Source: Calycina herbarum
Lineage: Eukaryota > Ascomycota > Leotiomycetes > Helotiales > Pezizellaceae
Assembly (NCBI GenBank): GCA_001414485.1
Contig: LLEY01000023.1
Span: 186,001-250,000, forward strand
Length of the DNA stretch: 64,000 nt
Direction of reading: 5' to 3'
Part shown: positions 58,891 through 64,000 of the stretch, piece after piece
How positions within the stretch are numbered: position 1 is the stretch's first letter
Layout of the letters: each line of letters opens with the position of its first letter
The notes under the pieces: model-generated
Told to the model about the DNA's origin: nothing
Seen by the model: only the letters and a program-made list of their open reading frames with translations
The model's database searches: none
Position numbers and translations under genes: made by a program

Positions 58891-59585
58891 GCTAGCGCAT
58901 CAAGTTTGATTTTATAGCAACTTCCCTTTTACTCTCCTTTTGTAAGTGTTGTTTCTTTTCTTGCCCTGAACTCAAAGTCTGGCGATTCATCTAGAAAAGG
59001 GAAAAACAGGTAGATTGTGTTGTAGATGTTGTAAGTAACTACTTCTTTCAATTACATTCGATGAGAGATTTTCTTAGGCTTAAGATTGGGATAATTGGAA
59101 GCTTCTTTTTAAAAGGGTTTGTTCTTGATTGAAGCCAGGAGGTTCTAGCTTGTGAATGGGGAGTAAACTGTGAGTGAGTACTATAAGACCGTACCTACTT
59201 CCCCTTGATATTTTGCTTCTTTCTAAAATATTTTCTTCAATAAATATAGATGAAATGCATACTAGCACTATACAACCATGCGAACAACCAAGATGAGAAC
59301 TAAACTTCTCCATTCATGCGGCATTAGAAAAGAATAAATAGTTTTGATATTTCATAATCATCATCAATTTATCAGATAAATCATCCAAGTAGTTTTTGAA
59401 ACCCCCTAACATTCATCAAAGAAACCACATTTTCAGCGGCAACCATATCGAAACTCATCCTCCACCCGATAGTAATAAAACCAATTCAAGCGCAGTCCTT
59501 CAGAAAACAAATTTAATTGCTCCTCGAACCCGTCAACTCCTCAAACTATTCCCCAAAAGTTGCCAAACCCTTACGGTTTGACAAT
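58891..59585. other. 3' flank of the HNH-like gene, nothing recognised
   Basis: AT-rich; no supported gene. Confidence 0.35.
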
Positions 59586-60484
59586 TTAACAAGTAGCCAA
59601 CATAGAAGTAAGAGCAGTCTTCTCAGCACTGGTGATGGTAAGAGAGTAAACACTCTTAACTCTGACCCAGGCCTTGGCGTAGGTGCAGTAGTATGAGGCT
59701 ATTCAAACACATTAGTCTTGTCCCTTTCAAACACTTCCAATTCCCCCAAGGGATCTTATCTCAAGTCGAGATACTTTCCGGGATTGATGGAGGAATGACT
59801 TACTTAGCGGAGGCTTCCAGTCCTCAGGTCCAGAATCAGATTTACTCTGATTAACATTATCCGTCACAGCCCAAAGTTGCGGGTTCGTCAGATCATTCGC
59901 AAAAGCCTGTCGTTGAGCTGTAGTCCAAGCAGCAGCACCACTCTTCCAGGCATTGCTCAAAGGAACCATGTGATCGATATCGACATCAGAAGCCGCAGTC
60001 CAAGTCGCTCCATCATAAGGAGAGTACCAGGATCCAGAGGTGGCGGTGCAGGCCGACGAAACTACGACGTTTGTGCCGTCTCGCTTTAGGACCGTCTCTC
60101 GCGTGTTGCACGTTCCTGAAATGGTGATCCAGGTTGGGAAGAGGTCGCGGGAGTAGCCGTCTTGGGTGCCTTGGGCCTTGACGGTGAGGGCGGCGAGTTG
60201 GGTTTTTGCTGCTGCGGTGGTTGGGATTCCCTAGATGAGTGATATTAGTTATTATGTAAACAAAGTATTTTAGGTTTTGGGTGAAGCGAGTGGCGAGAAG
60301 TTAAAGTTGAAAGTTGGTAAGGAAACAAGCAATTAACATTGGATGAGGTTATAGAATAAAAAAGGAAGGAGCTTACAGGTGGAACACGAGCTTCAAGGGT
60401 GCGAGCCTCTAGCGGGACGGTGAGAGAGACAATTGGGGTGATGAGGCTGGCGGTGAGAACCAGAAGAGATTGGAGGGAAGGCAT
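59586..60484 (-). CDS. Secreted HNH nuclease-like protein (DUF1524 type)
   Basis: Exons are 60484-60377, 60230-59804 and 59698-59586, giving 215 aa; introns are 146 and 105 nt. The N-terminus MPSLQSLLVLTASLITPIVS is a clear signal peptide, followed by LEARTLEAR, possibly a short pro-region. The joins read VPP|GIPTTAAAK and KPPL|TSYYCTYAKAW. The core DVDIDHMVPLSNAWKSGAAA is the HNH-type motif, followed by WAVTDNVNQSKSDSGPEDWKPP, matching the secreted DUF1524 family common in fungi and actinobacteria. Cysteines in SGTCNTRE, SSACTAT, YYCTY and the C-terminal LATC suggest two disulphides. It would be an extracellular nuclease, for nutrition or competition. Activity itself is inferred from the motif. 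Confidence 0.9.
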
Positions 60485-62469
60485 GATGAAGTTGATTAGA
60501 CAACGAAGGTCTGTTCAAGACTTCGAGCAACAACTGATATTGAAACCTTTCGATGAGAAGAGGTTGAAGATCGATGCTGAATGCAAGAGAAGATGCTTCT
60601 GCTCATGATTCCTGGTGGGGGATACTTGAAAGGTTATATCCTCATTTGAGGCTATTTCCAAGCAAGAGATGAGCTCCCCAATCTTTTTACCCACTCCCAT
60701 CAGTGGTGAATTGACTCCGCAAGACAAGCTATTGGGTAATCGATAAGATGCTCCTCCGTATCTCTCTTATCCAACGATTGAACCTCATGTCTTTACCACA
60801 CGTTCTCGGACTTCACTGGGTAATTTCCTTGGCTTCTACCGAGCTTCCCCATGGGGGACATTTACCGATGTGCCCTCGTTAAGGCTCGGTTTCAGTATGT
60901 AAATGGTAGTGAAAATAAGCATACATGTGCATGTTCTCCCGATTTGAATCGAGAGATGCGGTCAAATCTAGGTAGATGGCTGGGATTTGATATATGACCT
61001 TCCTAACTCGGTTGGATCAGCTCCGGGCGGGAGATATAAATCGAAGTTTATATCGAGGTACGGTGCCTGGCATGGCCAATCATTGCGACATGTGAGCTTG
61101 GCATGGAGTGCCGACCGATGCCTGTACGAAGGCCGACTTCGGACCGGCTTCTTGAAAGTGCAAGTTATTGTGCATGTCGCTGAAGATAGATGCGTTGATG
61201 ATAACAATTTACAAAGATTGGTGGAAGAAAGAAAGGGACGGTGATTACAATCAAGGGGAAGGAGATATATTCTCTTGTTTAAGACATGTGAAATGCAGCA
61301 CCTCCTGTTGGCTGGAGTTGAAGAATCCTGAATGTGGAAGGTCATTCAAAATAGATCACCATCAATTCATCCATATCCTATGAGAATGTCTTATTCTGTA
61401 GAACAATATGCAGGTACGAGAAGAGTGTGACTGAGATCTTTCGGATGACGGCGATGCCCTCATAATCAAGAGTAGGGCTGGATATCTGGTGGTGTTGAGA
61501 AATCGATAGTCTCAGGTACCAAGAAATCCGCACACGACCATCTCGTATCTTGGGAGGAACACACATGCCAAAAACTGATCCTTATCAAGAAGTCCATGTA
61601 CAAAGACGCCGGTGTTTGTCTTCAAAGGAAGGAGCCACAAAATGAGAGGAGGGTGTGTGCTGGCAAAGTAAGCCTCAACTGATGTTTATGTCAAATAATC
61701 AATCCTCAAAAACAAATGACAAGAAAGACAATTGAACAAGAATTGAAAAGGAACGCAATTGGCAATGCAGAATTACTTGATTAATTGACTTCCTTTTAGG
61801 GCCCTCAATTTCTTTCAGGACAGGAGCTCGACGCCCGCGCCGTAAGCTCAGTGTGCATGGGAACGGCTTCCTCAGCCTTACGACTTCGTAAGGCGTATAA
61901 AACAAATAGGAATACCAGACGGGGAATATTATATAGCTCAAAGTTGTTTGAAGAGTTGACATCTGTTTGTTGGTGGTTTGTTGTTATGAAGTTTTTTTTT
62001 GGAAATCAAAATCGGTCCAGAAAAATGGCTGCCGGATCAATATAGCTCCGATTCCAAGCCAGTCAGATACCATCAGCCAAACATTGCTCCTCTACTCAAC
62101 AATTTCGAGGATCTTAAAAATCCAAATAAAATAAGGAATACATAGATGAAGAACTGTAAGAAACGAAAATGCTTTCTGGATTCCACCCACAAAAACTTCC
62201 ATGCACGAAAAGTGGAAAATATCTTAGGTTCCATCATTAGTAAATTTCCCCAGGTTTCTAAGACCAAGCTCATGTGGAGGGCACGCGAGCACCTACCTTG
62301 CGGGGAAACATTTTTTGGTTGAGCTGGAGCTTCACCAACACGCCACAAACTAACTACACCGCAATTAGCCTCCAGCTCCTCAACAAACCCGTCCTCTCTT
62401 TCCATATACTCAATTACCTACCTCTCCAATTCTGAAGCTCGAACCCAGTTAGGAATTCAAACGTCCAAG
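60485..62469. other. Intergenic, nothing recognised
   Basis: About 2 kb between the divergent HNH-like and small membrane protein genes. A minus-strand 110-aa frame at 62073-62405 was considered and rejected. No RNA or repeat seen. Confidence 0.4.
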
Positions 62470-62829
62470 ATGGCAAACCTCGCATCCCGCTCATTCTTCA
62501 AGTTCGTCATCGATCCCCCCTCTCTTGCTCGTACTTGCTCTCCGCAAGCTCTGATCAGCGATATACTAATACAATACTTCTTTCCAGTCGTCAAAAAACC
62601 CCAATCTTCATCAGCACATTCATACTAGGCAGCGGCCTCTTCATCGGTCTCAAATGGCGCGCTGTGATGCAAAGAAGTGAAGCTGCGAAGAAGGCGAGTG
62701 CGAAGGGAGACTACACTGTTGATGCTGGTGAGAGAAGTGGTGAGTCTTAATTCCTGCCAACCTCTCTTTCGTAACTTGGTACTCGAGTACAGGAGGCTAA
62801 TATTCATGGCATTAGGTGGCGGCATTTAA
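62470..62829 (+). CDS. Small single-pass membrane protein
   Basis: A 65-aa protein built from three exons, 62470-62501, 62588-62739 and 62816-62829. It starts MANLASRSFF|NRQKTPIFIST, with an unusual GTTCGT donor and an 86-nt intron. One membrane segment (about residues 17-34, FISTFILGSGLFIGLKW) is flanked by a basic N-terminus and a charged C-terminus rich in Ala/Lys, as in small mitochondrial inner-membrane subunits. The third exon completes RSGGGI; an earlier acceptor near 62791 would end it at RSGG. Precise splice frames and the clean membrane helix argue for a real gene. I do not recognise the family; a mitochondrial role is a guess from its shape. Confidence 0.7.
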
Positions 62830-63369
62830 TTCGAAAGAACGAAGGGGCGAGAACGAAAGACGATACGCGAGGATATAATGTGTAGAGAGTGGAAGGATTG
62901 TTGATAGCATAAACTTGGTTGCACATAGAGTGATTGGCACAAGAAATTACTTGCGGGTGGTAGATAATCTTTTACATGGCGTTTAGTTCGGGATTTGGGA
63001 AAGGTGGCGTGGTTATCACTACAGCGAATTTGAAAAGGGATGCATGCTGAAATAAAATGATAAACTCCGGAGTTTTGTGTGGTCACAAAGATATTGTTCT
63101 ATATATAATAGAAGGACTTCGCCATCTTGGGGTTTCTTCCAGCTACTTCAGACCTGGTAATGCTTGCAGTGCACATCCCTCTTGTTCCCAACAAAACTTC
63201 TGCAAGCTCAAATTTATTTATCTCTTCAAGGTTGACAACCAATATTTCCAGTTGTTCTTCTCAATATTGTAAAAGAGGTACGAATAAGTACCCACTTTTC
63301 TGGTACCCAAATTATCTCACTAGGTATATCTAACCATACTGTATATATAGAAATTGCACAACTTCTGTC
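62830..63369. other. 3' flank, upstream of 5S rRNA
   Basis: No gene seen. It contains the immediate 5' flank of the 5S gene. Confidence 0.35.
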
Positions 63370-63488
63370 ACATACGACCACAGACTGAGGAGAACTGGGC
63401 ATCCCGTCCGCTCTGCCATACATAAGCCTCAGATCGGCAGATTAGTAGTTGGGTGGGTGACCACCAGCGAATACCTGCTGTTGTATGT
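63370..63488 (+). rRNA. 5S ribosomal RNA
   Basis: The 119-nt sequence starts ACATACGACC and ends GTTGTATGT. These ends pair over nine base pairs (one G-U), as in fungal 5S helix I. The internal control region includes ATTAGTAGTTGGGTGGGTGA and CCACCAGCGAATACCTGCTG, near-invariant in ascomycete 5S RNA, and ATCCCGTCCGCTCTGCC is the loop B/helix III part. Helix II still pairs (CTGAGG with CCTCAG), although its sequence is not the one I know best from other Pezizomycotina. It is a single dispersed gene outside the rDNA array, as is normal in this group. Confidence 0.95.
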
Positions 63489-63494
63489 TTCCCC

Positions 63495-63499
63495 TTTTT
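63495..63499 (+). terminator. RNA polymerase III T-run
   Basis: Five T residues (TTTTT) shortly after the 5S end. A shorter TTT lies directly at 63488-63490. Confidence 0.7.
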
Positions 63500-63675
63500 G
63501 CCTCTAGGGCGGGAGCTGCTACATATAACAAAGCTATCTATTGTTGTGAGGATAAGAGTTTACGTTCTCTCTGCTTTGTGCTTATTGCAGAGTAAAAGAT
63601 CTGGGCGTTTTCCGCTTCCAAAAACAATAATTTGTATTCTTCTAGGAAAATCAACTCTTTCTAATTCTTTTAAAC

Positions 63676-63960
63676 TATTTGTAGGTGACCTACGATTTAC
63701 GTGTAGGTTTAGAAAGGCCAACTCACCAAGAATAGCAGAGTGTAGCTATTTGTAAATGTTCAAAAGTGGAGGTGTTCATAGGTAGCCAGGACTAGGACGA
63801 GTATACAAGATTACAGCTATTTGAAGGTTGCCCGGGAAAAGCACGCTTTTAAAACGGATGGCTATTTGCATGTAACCCACGAACAGCGCAGTTTTTGAAA
63901 GTGTCACTATTTGTAGGTGACCCACGAATTGTTTCAATTTTTCTGGCGACCTACTGATGG
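63676..63960. repeat. GTAGGTGACCTAC-type repeat block
   Basis: Units are TTTGTAGGTGACCTACGATTT (63679), GAAGGTTGCCCGGG (63822), GCATGTAACCCACGA (63866) and TTTGTAGGTGACCCACGAATTG (63909), with an abbreviated GGCGACCTACTG near 63942. Most are preceded by (G)CTATTTG. The block runs to near the window end. Confidence 0.7.
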
Positions 63961-64000
63961 ATATTTCAAAATATTTCCAACCTCTCAACAAATGACAAGT
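63961..64000. other. Window end
   Basis: Truncated; nothing can be called. Confidence 0.3.

Noticed and set aside
62073..62405. 110-codon minus-strand frame with a hydrophobic segment
   Set aside because: Its composition and lack of motifs look random, and it overlaps the promoter side of the small membrane protein gene.

Overview
The window is nuclear DNA of a filamentous ascomycete (Pezizomycotina). The evidence is short introns of about 47-65 nt with GTRNGT donors and CTRAC-type branch points, fungus-specific families (2EXR, UstYa/DUF3328, Hos3-type deacetylase, peroxisomal Lon), a stand-alone dispersed 5S rRNA gene, and a transposon destroyed by C-to-T changes of the RIP type. Two 2EXR proteins and the overall gene style suggest Leotiomycetes (Helotiales), but that is an inference.

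Left part (1-26 kb), gene-dense. A 138-bp tandem repeat is followed by a 2EXR protein (-), tRNA-guanine transglycosylase (-), a second 2EXR protein (+), a UstYa-like protein (-), a small secreted Lys-Arg-containing peptide (-) with decayed copies behind it, the MYST acetyltransferase Esa1 (-) divergent from the exonuclease Rex4 (+), a cyclopropane-fatty-acid-synthase-like methyltransferase (-), RNase H2 subunit C (+), a phospholipase-D-like protein (-) and a ten-exon peroxisomal Lon protease (+). Exon structures were rebuilt by hand so that frames and family motifs stay continuous. Several starts given by open frames are TTG or GTG and were replaced by ATG or by upstream exons.

Middle (26.2-42.6 kb), a gene desert of about 16 kb. 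It holds degenerate tandem duplications, a RIP-inactivated piggyBac-like DNA transposon (about 32.30-34.29 kb, with inverted ends), microsatellite-rich DNA and a pyrimidine-rich stretch that probably is the promoter/leader of a zinc-cluster transcription factor. That factor (42.6-45.3 kb) is unusual. Its third zinc-binding cysteine appears to sit on an 8-nt microexon, between a GC-AG intron and an intron of about 809 nt.

Right part (45-64 kb). An unrecognised conserved-looking protein (+), the class II histone deacetylase Hos3 (-), the replicative helicase subunit Mcm6 (-), a secreted HNH nuclease-like protein (-), a tiny membrane protein (+) and a 5S rRNA gene (+).

Most genes are unrelated housekeeping or chromatin functions (Esa1, Hos3, Mcm6, RNase H2C, Rex4). 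The only possible functional grouping is UstYa-like protein plus secreted Lys-Arg peptide at 7.1-9.5 kb. Two dispersed short-repeat families, a palindrome around GTAGGTNACCTAC and a GCTTACTCG/CGAGTAAGC element, recur in intergenic regions and twice lie side by side.
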